Below are positions 34,751 to 44,218 of a DNA stretch of 64,000 bases, in pieces. Position numbers and translations under genes: made by a program. The stretch is from SFHK01 sp045538305 (GTDB lineage Bacteria; Bacillota; Clostridia; Christensenellales; Aristaeellaceae), in assembly GCA_045538305.1 (NCBI GenBank), contig JAZSRC010000051.1:1-64000 (forward strand). Reading direction: 5' to 3'. The notes below the pieces were generated by a model. The model had not been told where the DNA came from. It ran no database searches and saw only the letters and a program-made list of their open reading frames with translations. Each line of letters starts with the position of its first letter. Within the stretch, counting starts at the first letter, position 1.

Positions 34751-35464
34751 TTACAAGCCCAAAGGTTCGAATCTTCTGCACAATACGTATTTGGAAATGG
34801 CGCTGCGCTCTACCGGCGTGTCGTTCAGAAGCTCGGAAATGAAATCCGGAAGGAAGTGATTGTACTTTACCTCGAGGATTTCACGTCCATCGTCCAGCGG
34901 ACTTACGGTCATTACGTCGGTGGAGAAGAGATCGGTTGACAAAAGGCCGGTGCGAAGGTTTTTGTCAAACGTGATCCTGACGTTTTCAACCGGGAATACG
35001 AAGGTTTCTCTGGTATAATCCACCAGTACGGTCGGATGCATAAGGCGTGTGCGCATTTCGCGGTACATGTCGTTTAACAGCGGATTGTCAATGGAGGAAA
35101 GCCCGCGCGGGTTTCCGTCAATCAGCTGATCGCACAGCTTTCTGGAGATCCGTACAGAGGATTTCTGGATCAGGTCTCCCATTTTGCGCTTGCGTTCAAG
35201 GAAAATGGCCTTATCTGAGTAATTGTAGATGCGGATGCGGTACTTGTCGCGGCCCATATACCCGCCGATCTTGTCATAGTAGGCAGTGTCATACGCGTCG
35301 TCGAAGTACAGGGAACGAATGAAATACTCGCCGTTATCGTCGGCATGTTCATCGGCGGTCAGCAGGTGTCCGAGCTTGTGGCCCAGCGCGATCATGTCGC
35401 CGCGGTTGATGAAGTATTTCAGTTCATGCCGCTCGGGCATGTTGCTTCTCATATCTTCCTGCAA
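34751..35464 (-). CDS. VTC-domain protein, polyphosphate polymerase-like
   Basis: CYTH/triphosphate-tunnel fold protein of about 237 residues. Signatures are RHELKYFINRGD, the basic/acidic tunnel strands KYRIRIYN and IFLERKRKMGDLIQKSSVRI, and EVKYNHFLPDFISEL at the end. In yeast the VTC4 domain makes polyphosphate from ATP; bacterial members are annotated by this similarity. Start choice is open: TTG at 35464 (AAAGGG 8 bases upstream, the same spacing as the next gene) or ATG at 35452. No membrane segment is present; the DUF4956 protein could supply the membrane part. Confidence 0.85.
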   Translation of the reverse strand: MQEDMRSNMPERHELKYFINRGDMIALGHKLGHLLTADEHADDNGEYFIRSLYFDDAYDTAYYDKIGGYMGRDKYRIRIYNYSDKAIFLERKRKMGDLIQKSSVRISRKLCDQLIDGNPRGLSSIDNPLLNDMYREMRTRLMHPTVLVDYTRETFVFPVENVRITFDKNLRTGLLSTDLFSTDVMTVSPLDDGREILEVKYNHFLPDFISELLNDTPVERSAISKYVLCRRFEPLGL

Positions 35465-35497
35465 ATGATCATCCCTTTCAGGTTGCCCGCAGGCTTA

Positions 35498-38400
35498 TCA
35501 GTAATCCACAGGCTTGTTGTTATCGTTCAGAAGCGTTACCTTTCCCAGAAGATCGCCGAAGTATTTTTCCATGTCCGCACGGCTCAGTACGTTGGAGTAA
35601 AAGTACAACAGTCTGCCCGGACGTCTGGATGCATAGGTTTTCAGCTTCTTGACTTCTGCATCGAACTCGGAACGCGGAATGTCCCATCTGGCGAGGTGCT
35701 GTTCGAGCTCTGGCTCCAGCTCCTGAAGTCTGGTTTCAATCTTGCCAAGCACCGACTCTGCGGACCAATCTGTGGCTAGTTTCTCGGCAAAATATGTCAG
35801 GAACTGATCTTTGCAAACGGGATTTTTCATCAGCGCGATGTACAGGGAGTTATCGGTTTTGTTGCTGGTTCCTACGCCGCCCGGCGCGAGCCAGCGCGCA
35901 ACGGAGTTCGTATCGGTATAGAATGCCCAGTCGGTATCAAACAGAATCCAACGCCATCTGCCGTCCGTCTCGTCCGTCCTGTATTTCTTTACGTTCAGAA
36001 GGTCGGTGTTTCCGATAAACATCTGTACGGCGACATATTCCAGATAGTTATCTACGTCCACATACTGATTTACGTAGGCAAGCTCTTCTGCCGTTTCGAT
36101 GCCATGCTTGGCGTACCATTCCTTGATTTCGAGCCAGGTATCGACAGAACCCTTCATCAGCTTCGTATTGCCCTTAACAAGGTCGATTGTGTCCTTGATG
36201 GCGGGATCCCAGCCTTCCCACTGGCAGATGGAATAGGTGTTGATGCGCTCGCGCATGTAGTAGTGGCCCCAGTATTCGCCGTTCAGATATACGATTACAT
36301 GGTCTGAATCCTGATACATAACGGAGGAACCGGCGGTGAGCGAGGTCAGTATGGAATCGCGCATATGCGTCTTGTTTACATCCTGACCGGAATTACGGAA
36401 AATGAAGGATTGATATTCGGTATAATCGCGGTTCGGGAACAGGGCGGCACGGAAACGGTTGTCGCCGTACTGGCTTCTGGCGGTAAGCTTGAAAGGTTTC
36501 TGGCTTTCGCCTCGGCTGTATTGGCCGTGAAGGCGCGCGGCGCAACCCTGAGAGATGACGGTTTCACCGTCCAGTGTAAACAATTCGACATTTGCCGGAT
36601 ATTCCCAGGTCATCCAGAAGTTCGCGCCCTTATCCAATGAACCATACGGGTATTTTGCCAGCGCGTTGGGGCCGAATACGTACAAACCCTTGTTATAGTC
36701 CCAAAGGTCGGTGGGATTCATAACCAGCGAGGCCACCTGCATGGTATGGCTGACGCCTACAAGGTAGGTCTGCGTATTGACCAGGGATGTAATATGTCCG
36801 TTTTTAACGGTAATCGCACGGATAACCGTGGTTTCGGTGATGGTAATGGGATTTGTATACAGGTGCGTTTGATAAAAATCGTTTCGATTGGATTCGCGTG
36901 GGTCGATGGTAAAACGTGTTCCGCCAAGGTTGTCGGGGTCGGGCGTCGAGCAGTCCAGCGTGTAGTAAATGCTGGCGCCAGGCTCGGCGGAAAGGGTGAT
37001 GGTGAGGGGCTCACCGGCATTAAACAAGCCGCCTTCCGTACTGAAGACAGGTTCTTCCATGCGGGAAATATAGCCGGAGGAAACGTTCTGCGTCAGAGGC
37101 GTTGAAGCGGTTAGGTAGTAAAAGCCGTTTGCACCGCGGATTCTGCCGTAGGAAATATTGCTGTGCTGTTTTCCGAGGCTCACGCGGTCATAAATCTTTC
37201 CGGTGGGGTCTGAAAGCACCAATGTTTCACCGGATGTGGAGGACAGGCGGAAGTTGGTGTGGTGATAACCGCCTACCATGTCGTTAAGGCCGGAGAGCAT
37301 TACGCCCATGTAGCCGCCGGATTGTATCCGCGCGCCGTCAGGAAACTGCCATTTGCGGGGCGCGGACGGATCGTCGGAAAGGCCCCAGCCGGTGAGATCT
37401 ACAGCCTGACCGGAGGTGTTGTAAAGCTCAACCCAGTCGTAAGAGGCGCCTGAGGTATTGGCGGTGCTGGTGGAGGCCATCACCTCGTTAATGATAACCC
37501 CTACTGAATTTTGCGCCGCGAACTGACCATCGATCAGCGCGGCGCTTTCGTAGCTGTTGGACATACCCGGAGTGGGCGGGAACATGGTCGTCCAGGAATC
37601 GTCCGTCTGTCGGGAATAAGATTGATCATCCTTGAGAAGGTCGTATTCCACGCGGTCGATCATTTGGCCGGAAGCATTTGACAGTATTACGCACTCTTTT
37701 TCCGTGTTCAGGCGGAAGCTGGTGTGCAGGCTTGCATTCGGAACGCGCCTGTCAAGGCCGGATGCGTAAATCAAAAGGTACTCGCCGGCGTCAATAGAGA
37801 TGTTCGGGAACAGCCATTTCTGCAGGTTCCCCTCGTTATCCGAAAGCGCGTAGCCGTTCAGGCTTACTGTATAGTCGGATGAATTGTAGATTTCGATCCA
37901 ATCGAAGAATTCGCCGTTTTCGTCGGGCGCGTAGGTGACGTTGCTGGCCATGAATTCCGTCACCATAATCGGGCTTTCCGCCTTCTGACGGTTGTCGCTC
38001 AAAAGCGCGTGATTCTCGGATGTATTGGCGAGGAAGGGGGTGTATTCGTTTGTAATCACCCAATCGCCGTCGATTTCCGCATAGGACTGATTGGAGCTCA
38101 TTGCGGGAATGTTCAGCGTCTGAATCGCAACATCGGCCTTGTTGAACAGAATCATCGTGTCGCCCGATGCGGAAATCTTGAAAGGCGCATGATAGGCATA
38201 GCCGTAGTTATTCTTTACGGTGCTTGTGCAGTACACGAGGGCCGATTCGCCGCTTTTCAGGGTATGGTTCGGGAACTCGAAGTACTTAAGCATAATGCTT
38301 GCGTCCTTGGCAAGCTTATAGCCGTGCAGGTTCACACTCTGGGAGGAAACGTTGGTAACCTCTACCCAATCGGGATAATCGCCCGTTTCATCCTGAATAG

Positions 38401-38716
38401 CGGAGGAGTTGGACGACATAACCTCTGTGATACGAACGCTGACTGCCGCATCCACTTCGGGCAAGCGATTGGTCTGATCGTTTACATGTATGCCGGTGGG
38501 AAAGTTTTTCTGGAGGAAAAAGCAGGCGACCACAAAAACAACTGCGGCAAGCACGATAAGCAAAACCTTGGGATCCATGCCCTTTTTCTGTGGAGCAGGT
38601 TTTCTTGAAGGCGCAGCCTTCCTTACGCCCGAGGGCTTAGAAGACTGCGGCGTACGGGAACGCGCGGGAGCATTTGCCGCGCGGCTGGATGTTTTCTGTA
38701 CTGGCTTCTTCTGCAA
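35498..38716 (-). CDS. CotH kinase-family protein with three lamin-tail domains
   Basis: Large membrane-anchored protein of 1072 residues. A basic, Pro/Ser-rich cytoplasmic start is followed by one membrane helix (about 50-67). Outside come three lamin-tail-like domains, each with the I-N/T-E-V/F-M-A/S-S ... D-W-V/I-E start (about 68-190, 224-350, 385-510), a chitobiase-C-like beta domain (SIYYTLDCSTPD) and a CotH domain (about 660-1010) with RNSGQDVNKTHMRDSI, GEYWGHYYMRERIN and RWILFDTDWAF. CotH of Bacillus is an atypical spore-coat protein kinase. The start is a TTG with TGGAGG upstream, because the -10 box at 38787 excludes the ATG at 38788. Confidence 0.85.
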   Translation of the reverse strand: MQKKPVQKTSSRAANAPARSRTPQSSKPSGVRKAAPSRKPAPQKKGMDPKVLLIVLAAVVFVVACFFLQKNFPTGIHVNDQTNRLPEVDAAVSVRITEVMSSNSSAIQDETGDYPDWVEVTNVSSQSVNLHGYKLAKDASIMLKYFEFPNHTLKSGESALVYCTSTVKNNYGYAYHAPFKISASGDTMILFNKADVAIQTLNIPAMSSNQSYAEIDGDWVITNEYTPFLANTSENHALLSDNRQKAESPIMVTEFMASNVTYAPDENGEFFDWIEIYNSSDYTVSLNGYALSDNEGNLQKWLFPNISIDAGEYLLIYASGLDRRVPNASLHTSFRLNTEKECVILSNASGQMIDRVEYDLLKDDQSYSRQTDDSWTTMFPPTPGMSNSYESAALIDGQFAAQNSVGVIINEVMASTSTANTSGASYDWVELYNTSGQAVDLTGWGLSDDPSAPRKWQFPDGARIQSGGYMGVMLSGLNDMVGGYHHTNFRLSSTSGETLVLSDPTGKIYDRVSLGKQHSNISYGRIRGANGFYYLTASTPLTQNVSSGYISRMEEPVFSTEGGLFNAGEPLTITLSAEPGASIYYTLDCSTPDPDNLGGTRFTIDPRESNRNDFYQTHLYTNPITITETTVIRAITVKNGHITSLVNTQTYLVGVSHTMQVASLVMNPTDLWDYNKGLYVFGPNALAKYPYGSLDKGANFWMTWEYPANVELFTLDGETVISQGCAARLHGQYSRGESQKPFKLTARSQYGDNRFRAALFPNRDYTEYQSFIFRNSGQDVNKTHMRDSILTSLTAGSSVMYQDSDHVIVYLNGEYWGHYYMRERINTYSICQWEGWDPAIKDTIDLVKGNTKLMKGSVDTWLEIKEWYAKHGIETAEELAYVNQYVDVDNYLEYVAVQMFIGNTDLLNVKKYRTDETDGRWRWILFDTDWAFYTDTNSVARWLAPGGVGTSNKTDNSLYIALMKNPVCKDQFLTYFAEKLATDWSAESVLGKIETRLQELEPELEQHLARWDIPRSEFDAEVKKLKTYASRRPGRLLYFYSNVLSRADMEKYFGDLLGKVTLLNDNNKPVDY

Positions 38717-38786
38717 AACAGTATGCCTCCATATATATCCGGCGCTTCTGCGCCTGTAGATCAGTAACCCTATAATAACGTATATC

Positions 38787-38795
38787 ATTATAGCA
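38787..38795 (-). promoter_or_regulatory. Extended -10 promoter of the CotH-VTC-DUF4956 operon
   Basis: TGCTATAAT on the minus strand. No convincing -35 lies 17-18 bases upstream. It overlaps the first in-frame ATG of the CotH frame and so decides for the downstream TTG start. Confidence 0.6.
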
Positions 38796-38859
38796 TATCA
38801 GTTCAAGGTTTCCAGTGACGTTCTGTTAATTTCTATTTGGGCTTCTTTGGAAAAAACGA

Positions 38860-40836
38860 TTAATTGCCGTAAGCAATTGTTTCAAATCCAAGCGCTTTCA
38901 GGCGCGTTTCGGCTTCGGAACCCGGTTTGCACACAAACAGAATTCCGGCATCCGCGTCAAATGCATCTAAAGCAATGGATGTAACGGTATCCGGCAAAAG
39001 GATTACGCTGAGCTTGTCTGCATCCGCAAATGCACCGGAGGGGATGTGCGTAATCACGGTGTTGGAAAGATCGATGAATTCTGCGCTCAGAGCGCCCGTG
39101 AACGCGCCTTCTTCCAACGCTTTCAGTCCGTCCGGCAGCATGATGTGCTGATCCGGCTTGATAATCATGAACGGATTATTGTTTGTAACGGCATATCTGT
39201 GCGCTGCGGAGCCTGCGGCGGAAGCAAGCGTGATATGCTCTTTAAACGCCTGATCCGAAATCTGATTGATCTGCTCCGGAACGGTAATCCGCTTGAGACT
39301 TTCATCCGTAAAGGCGTATTCCTGTATGCGGACTACCGGGAAGGAAGCGAGCATAGCTGGAATTTCGAGCGATTCACCGGTTCCTTTGTAGCTGACGATG
39401 ATCGCTTCGTCATTTTCAATCTGATATACGATGCCGCTTTCATCCGTAATTCCCGTGATATCGCGCATGTATTCGGGAATGCGCATGGCGCACCAGCCGC
39501 TAGTGCCCGTGCTGGAAACGCCCCAGCCCCAGTTATAGGACGAACCGGGATAGGTTTCATATATGGTAATGGTCATATCCGGGAACAGATATCCAAGCGA
39601 CGCGTACGATGTTCCGGGCCCTGAACGAAGGTTCAAAGACGTAGAAACGGTAATCAGGTATATGGGGAACTCTTCTTCGGCCGGGTCGCCGTATTCCACA
39701 ATGAACCCGCCCGCATCTGCGGAGCTGTCCGGAAGATCCAACCATTTGCCGGCTGTCGATTGGGCAAGGCGGCCGTTTGCATTATCGCCGTATGAAACGC
39801 CGGGGTGGCTCTGCGCCCATTTTCCCTCGGCAAAATCGTCCCAGAACATTTCGCCCGATTCCCACATCCAGTTACCGTTTGCGTATCTGCCGCCCAGCCA
39901 GCATGCGCCTTCTGCTTCGCTTATGAGCGCGGATATCGCTTCGTATTCGTCCGTCGACTGAACGGAGGCCAGATATCCGCCCTTTCCGGCGGCAAAAACG
40001 CTGGCATTCGTCCATGTATAGCCGCCCTTGTAGTATTCATAGGTATGTCCGTTTACCGTACAGGAGGCGTCGGGCTGCGTGTCTGCTTCAAGCGACTTCT
40101 CCCATACGGCATACAGCGTAATATCGCTGTTATCCGAGTAGGTATCGCCGGATGTAAAGTCGACGGAGCCCGTTTTGCTTTTCGACCAGCCGATGTGCGT
40201 ATAGCCTGCCCGCGTAGGGGATATAGAGGTGATTACAAGCGGAACGCCTTCTTTTTTGGTTGTGGCGGCAGGCGCATTCTTGCCGCCGTTCGCGTTGTAT
40301 GTAACGGTGTAGGTTTCAATGCTTCCGCCGTAACCCTTCCAGTAGATGTTGACTGCGTTTGTGCCGCGTGTTACACCCTTTGCATATCGGTTTGCCGGGA
40401 TCTCATAATATACGCAGAAATAGTAGGCGGAGTCGTATGCGCCTTGCGCCGTGTTTGGCAGGGCTTTCAGATAGTTGCCCACGCTTTTTTTGTTGTTTTC
40501 CAGTTCGTATACCAGATATCCCAGCTGCCCTTCCAGACTTTTCCAGCTTTCAAAGCCATTATTCTCGCAATAATTGATCAGCGACTGCCGTCTGGAATTC
40601 CATTGGCATATGCCGTAGGCGTCGCCGCCGTCGCCGATGGCTTCGGGGTTGAAATTGCTTTCCGAACGAATGTTGGATAAAATTCCGCATGCCGCCGCGC
40701 AGTTTAGCCCGTACTCGTCCGTAAGATATGCGTGTATGATCTCCTTATTTTCATTTGCGTCTGCAAGTGCAATGGTTGAACCTGCAATTGACAAAGCAAA
40801 GAAAAGGAGGATCCATGCCCGGATATGCTTGCGCAT
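38860..40836 (-). CDS. Secreted mosaic protein: phage-type lysozyme, InlB-like repeat, C-type lectin, SH3b and BspA-like LRR
   Basis: 658-residue exported protein. A Sec signal peptide (MRKHIRAWILLFFALSIAGSTIALA) leads to a phage-tail lysozyme-like domain (about 28-165: YLTDEYGLNCAAACGILSNIRSESNF, GDAYGICQWNSRR), a Listeria-Bacteroides repeat (VTYNANGG...GYTHIGWS), a C-type-lectin-like domain (HTYEYYKGGYTWTNAS ... GGFIVEYG), an SH3b wall-binding domain (LNLRSGPGTSYASLG) and BspA-like leucine-rich repeats to the end. It may cut and bind peptidoglycan or a host or neighbour surface. The ATG at 40836 has GGAGG 11 bases upstream, downstream of a strong promoter. Confidence 0.82.
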   Translation of the reverse strand: MRKHIRAWILLFFALSIAGSTIALADANENKEIIHAYLTDEYGLNCAAACGILSNIRSESNFNPEAIGDGGDAYGICQWNSRRQSLINYCENNGFESWKSLEGQLGYLVYELENNKKSVGNYLKALPNTAQGAYDSAYYFCVYYEIPANRYAKGVTRGTNAVNIYWKGYGGSIETYTVTYNANGGKNAPAATTKKEGVPLVITSISPTRAGYTHIGWSKSKTGSVDFTSGDTYSDNSDITLYAVWEKSLEADTQPDASCTVNGHTYEYYKGGYTWTNASVFAAGKGGYLASVQSTDEYEAISALISEAEGACWLGGRYANGNWMWESGEMFWDDFAEGKWAQSHPGVSYGDNANGRLAQSTAGKWLDLPDSSADAGGFIVEYGDPAEEEFPIYLITVSTSLNLRSGPGTSYASLGYLFPDMTITIYETYPGSSYNWGWGVSSTGTSGWCAMRIPEYMRDITGITDESGIVYQIENDEAIIVSYKGTGESLEIPAMLASFPVVRIQEYAFTDESLKRITVPEQINQISDQAFKEHITLASAAGSAAHRYAVTNNNPFMIIKPDQHIMLPDGLKALEEGAFTGALSAEFIDLSNTVITHIPSGAFADADKLSVILLPDTVTSIALDAFDADAGILFVCKPGSEAETRLKALGFETIAYGN

Positions 40837-40880
40837 GTTTTTGCGTGCCTCCTGTGTGATAAGCATATACTTCCAAGTTT

Positions 40881-40909
40881 ACTATACACGATGAACGAGG
40901 AAATGTCAA
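40881..40909 (-). promoter_or_regulatory. Sigma-A promoter of the mosaic secreted protein
   Basis: TTGACA (40904-40909) and TATAGT (40881-40886) on the minus strand, spacing 17. Confidence 0.85.
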
Positions 40910-41001
40910 TTTCCGCATCAGTATGGAGGAATCAGAATGCTCCGCCATGCAGAGGTCTTGCCTGCAAAGCGGAGCGTGAAAGTTGATATATACGGAAGAA
41001 A

Positions 41002-41895
41002 TCATTTAACTTCATTGAGTATTCTTTGAAGCTCGTCCGGAAGGGGTGATGAAAACTCCACGGTCCTGCCCGTAAGCGGATGGGTAAAGCGAATATACGC
41101 CGAATGAAGCGCAAAGCGTTCGGGCAGTATATCGCGCTTTTCCGTACCGTACAGGAAATCGCCGTATATCGGGCAGCCGATGGCGCTTGTGTGCACGCGA
41201 ATCTGGTGCGTACGCCCGGTTTCCAGCGACAGGTGCAATAGGGCAAGGCCATTTTTTACATGGAGGGTTTTGTATCTGGTTGCGCAGGCTTTTCCGTCCG
41301 GGCGCACCTCGCGCCGGACGGTAGCGCCGTCGGCTTTCCCGATGGGAAGATCGATTCTGCCGCTTTCCGGGTTCGGCACACCATCCGTGATTGCCAGATA
41401 TTCGCGCACGAATTCCGGGGTGTGAAGCTGCTTTTGCATCAGCATCTGCGCATGCGCGTTTTTTGCGGCGGCCATCAGTCCGCTGGTTCCCTTGTCCAGC
41501 CGGTTCACCGGACGGAACACAAAGCCAGGTTTATCGCGGTATAGATACATAAGCCGGTTTTCCAGCGTGTTGTCCGGCTGTTTGGGCGACGACTGCGTGG
41601 CAAGCGGCGCTTCCTTATCGATAACAATAACGTCTTCATCCTCATAAATGATCTGAACCGGCGCGTTTTCCGGCGTTATGATGAAATCGGGTTCGTCGTC
41701 TATCAGGCTGACGGTAATGGTTTCGCCCTTTTTTACCTTATAGTCTGCGTGTACGCTTGCGCCGTTTACGCACAGAGTGCCGTTGGCCTTTGCGCGTGCA
41801 AGCTGGTGGCTGGAAATAGATAACTTTGAACGGACTACGCGTTTGATCAGCCTGCCGTCGTCATCTTCCAGCGCAATATAGGTAAGCGTTCTCAT
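41002..41895 (-). CDS. RluA family pseudouridine synthase
   Basis: 297-residue RNA modification enzyme converting uridine to pseudouridine in rRNA or tRNA. An N-terminal S4 RNA-binding domain (about 15-65, ISSHQLARAKANGTLCVNGASV) precedes the catalytic domain with NRLDKGTSGLM, whose Asp (about residue 133) is the nucleophile, and LETGRTHQIRVHTSAIGCPIYGD. The exact target base cannot be read from sequence; it resembles the RluD/YlyB/YhcT group. It follows thrS by about 70 bases in the same direction. Confidence 0.93.
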   Translation of the reverse strand: MRTLTYIALEDDDGRLIKRVVRSKLSISSHQLARAKANGTLCVNGASVHADYKVKKGETITVSLIDDEPDFIITPENAPVQIIYEDEDVIVIDKEAPLATQSSPKQPDNTLENRLMYLYRDKPGFVFRPVNRLDKGTSGLMAAAKNAHAQMLMQKQLHTPEFVREYLAITDGVPNPESGRIDLPIGKADGATVRREVRPDGKACATRYKTLHVKNGLALLHLSLETGRTHQIRVHTSAIGCPIYGDFLYGTEKRDILPERFALHSAYIRFTHPLTGRTVEFSSPLPDELQRILNEVK

Positions 41896-41928
41896 GATGG
41901 TGTTCCTGCACTATGTTCGTTTACATGT

Positions 41929-41956
41929 CCGCCCGCCCGTTGCCGGTCGGGCGGGA
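41929..41956 (-). other. Hairpin between thrS and the RluA gene
   Basis: CCGCCCG and CGGGCGG arms form a GC-rich stem 12 bases after the thrS stop. No T run follows on the minus strand, so termination there is doubtful. Confidence 0.45.
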
Positions 41957-41968
41957 AGTGTTTTTTGC

Positions 41969-43903
41969 TTATTTCTTTGCTCTCGTGTCGACGACGTCCT
42001 TAAGCAGCGAGCCGAATGCGTCAAAGCTCATGGCTCCCAGATCGCCCTCTGCGCGGTGGCGTACGGATACGGTGCTTTCAGCCATGTCGCGATCTCCTAC
42101 AATCAGCATATAGGGGATCTTTTCAAGCTGAGCGTCGCGGATCTTCTTGCCGATCTTGTTGCCGGTTACATCGGCCTCGGCGCGGAAGCCAAGGGCGGCG
42201 AGCTTGTTCTTAAGCTCGATGGCGTAATCGGCGGCGCGGTCGGTTACCGAGAGGATGCGAACCTGCTCGGGAGCCATCCACGTGGGCAGCGCGCCGGCAT
42301 AGGTTTCGATCAGGTAGGCGAGGGTACGCTCGTAGCAGCCCAGACTGGTGCGGTGAATGATGTAGGGCAGCTTCTTTTCGCCGCTTTCATCGATGTAATA
42401 CATGCCGAAGCGCTCTGCGAGCAGCATGTCAATCTGCAGCGTTACGATGGTGTCTTCCTTACCGAATACGTTGTGATACTGAATGTCGAGCTTCGGACCG
42501 TAGAACGCGGCTTCGTCGATGCCGATTTCGTAGTTTACGCCCAGGTCGTCCAGAATCTCCTTCATGATGGCCTGCGCGGTTTCCCACTGCTCCTTCGTGC
42601 CTTCGTACTTGTTCTTGGGATTCTCGGGATCCCACTGGGAGAAGCGGAAGGTGCACTTGTCGAGCATGCCTACGGTATCCAGCATATACTTGGCAAGCTC
42701 CAGACAGCCCTTGAATTCCTCTGCCAGCTGATCGGGACGAAGCACCAGATGGCCTTCGGAAATCGTGAACTGGCGTACGCGGATCAGGCCGTGCATTTCG
42801 CCGGAATCCTCATTGCGGAAAAGCGTGGAAGTTTCGCCAAGGCGCATGGGCAGCTCTCTGTAGCTCCTCTGGCGGTTCAGGTATACCTGATACTGGAAGG
42901 GGCAGGTCATCGGGCGCAGGGCGAAGCATTCCTTCGTCTCGTCATAGGGATCGCCGAGAATAAACATGCCGTCCAGATAGTGATCCCAATGGCCGGAAAT
43001 ACGGTACAGATCGCGCTTGGCCATCAGGGGAGTTTTGGTGAGAAGATAGCCGGCCTTCTGCTCGGTGTCTTCTACCCAGCGCTGCAGAAGCTGAATCACG
43101 CGCGCGCCCTTGGGCAGCAGGATCGGAAGGCCCTGGCCAATGGAATCCACGGTGGTGAAGTATTCAAGCTCGCGGCCCAGTTTGTTGTGGTCGCGTTTAA
43201 GCGCGTCCTCGCGGGCGGCTACATAGGCGTCCAGCTCTTCCTTGGTGGCGAAAGCGGTTGCATAGATGCGCTGAAGCATCTTGTTCTTTTCGCTGCCGCG
43301 CCAGTAAGCGCCGGCGATGGACATGATTTTTACAGCCTTGATTTTTCCGAGGCTCGGAAGGTGCGGCCCTGCGCAAAGATCGGTGAAGCCGTCCTGCTTG
43401 TAGAAGGAAATCGCTTCGCCTTCCGGGAGTTCGTTAATGAGCTCTACCTTATAGGGTTCGTCCTTCATCAGTTCAAGCGCTTCCTCGCGGGGCAGCTCAA
43501 AGCGCTCCATGCGGCTGTTCTTTTTGATGATTTTGGTCATTTCCTTTTCGACCTGCGCAATAAAATCGGTCGTGAAGGGCTCGTCTACGTCAAAATCGTA
43601 GTAGAAGCCGTTGTCGATGGCCGGGCCGATGGCCAGCTTTGCCGCGGGGCGCAGCGCCTTAACCGCCTGGGCGAGCACGTGGCTTGCGCTGTGACGCAGA
43701 ACGCGAAGGCCTTCCGGATCGCTGCCGGTGAGGATTTCAATAGAGGCGTCTTCGTTTACGGGGGCGGCCAGATCGGTTACAACGCCGTTTACTTTGGCGG
43801 CCAGCGCGGCTTTTTTCAGATCTTTATCGATTTCGCCGAGCATGTCAAGCGTGTTGGTTCCGTTTGCAAATTCCAGAATTTTGTCCTGATACGAGATTTT
43901 CAT
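41969..43903 (-). CDS. thrS: Threonyl-tRNA synthetase
   Basis: Class II synthetase of 644 residues that charges tRNA-Thr. It has the N-terminal TGS domain (about 1-62), the second additional editing domain with HSASHVLAQA, the catalytic core with RPMTCPFQYQVYLNRQRSYRELP and TLFRNEDSGEMHGLIRVRQF, and the anticodon domain (EQVRILSVTDRAADYAIEL). All expected parts are present. The start is the ATG at 43903 with GGAGG 8 bases upstream. Expression is controlled by a T-box leader and a strong promoter. Confidence 0.98.
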   Translation of the reverse strand: MKISYQDKILEFANGTNTLDMLGEIDKDLKKAALAAKVNGVVTDLAAPVNEDASIEILTGSDPEGLRVLRHSASHVLAQAVKALRPAAKLAIGPAIDNGFYYDFDVDEPFTTDFIAQVEKEMTKIIKKNSRMERFELPREEALELMKDEPYKVELINELPEGEAISFYKQDGFTDLCAGPHLPSLGKIKAVKIMSIAGAYWRGSEKNKMLQRIYATAFATKEELDAYVAAREDALKRDHNKLGRELEYFTTVDSIGQGLPILLPKGARVIQLLQRWVEDTEQKAGYLLTKTPLMAKRDLYRISGHWDHYLDGMFILGDPYDETKECFALRPMTCPFQYQVYLNRQRSYRELPMRLGETSTLFRNEDSGEMHGLIRVRQFTISEGHLVLRPDQLAEEFKGCLELAKYMLDTVGMLDKCTFRFSQWDPENPKNKYEGTKEQWETAQAIMKEILDDLGVNYEIGIDEAAFYGPKLDIQYHNVFGKEDTIVTLQIDMLLAERFGMYYIDESGEKKLPYIIHRTSLGCYERTLAYLIETYAGALPTWMAPEQVRILSVTDRAADYAIELKNKLAALGFRAEADVTGNKIGKKIRDAQLEKIPYMLIVGDRDMAESTVSVRHRAEGDLGAMSFDAFGSLLKDVVDTRAKK

Positions 43904-43929
43904 GTGCTTTTCCTCCAGTTTCGAAAATG

Positions 43930-44154
43930 AAAAACGCCCGTCCCTTCCATATCGAAGGGACGAGCGGTATGCCCGTGGTTCCACCCAACTGACGAAATTG
44001 CTTTCGCCGCTTTAAGGGGCTGTATCGCGCCCGATGCGCCGACTGTCGGGAGGCGGTGCGCTCATTTACGGTGTGCCGCGCGCGCTTTCAGCCTGTGACG
44101 CCCGCTCTCTTTTGCTCCTTGAAAATGAACAATTCTCCGTCGTCCAATCGGAAT
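43930..44154 (-). promoter_or_regulatory. T-box riboswitch leader of thrS
   Basis: The conserved T-box GGGTGGAACCACGG is at 43973-43986 on the minus strand, followed by a terminator stem (43939-43947 with 43954-43962) and a TTTTT run at 43930-43934. Upstream are AGAG and a GCTGAAAGC segment typical of stem I. Uncharged tRNA-Thr would stabilise the antiterminator. Threonine ACC triplets occur at 44070-44072 and 44055-44057; I cannot decide which is the specifier. With the promoter and the thrS start this accounts for the whole 361-base gap between thrS and the next gene. Confidence 0.93.
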
Positions 44155-44160
44155 AAAACG

Positions 44161-44189
44161 ATTATACGCCCGAAAACATGCAGTGTCAA
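44161..44189 (-). promoter_or_regulatory. Consensus sigma-A promoter of thrS
   Basis: Perfect TTGACA (44184-44189) and TATAAT (44161-44166) on the minus strand with 17 bases between. The transcript would begin near 44154 with the T-box leader. Confidence 0.92.
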
Positions 44190-44218
44190 GGTTTGAATTG
44201 TAAAACCTGAAAAAGGAA

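Noticed and set aside
41894..43930. 678-codon plus-strand frame opposite thrS
   Set aside because: The minus strand encodes intact threonyl-tRNA synthetase with a T-box leader; the antisense frame has no promoter, ribosome site or recognisable domain.
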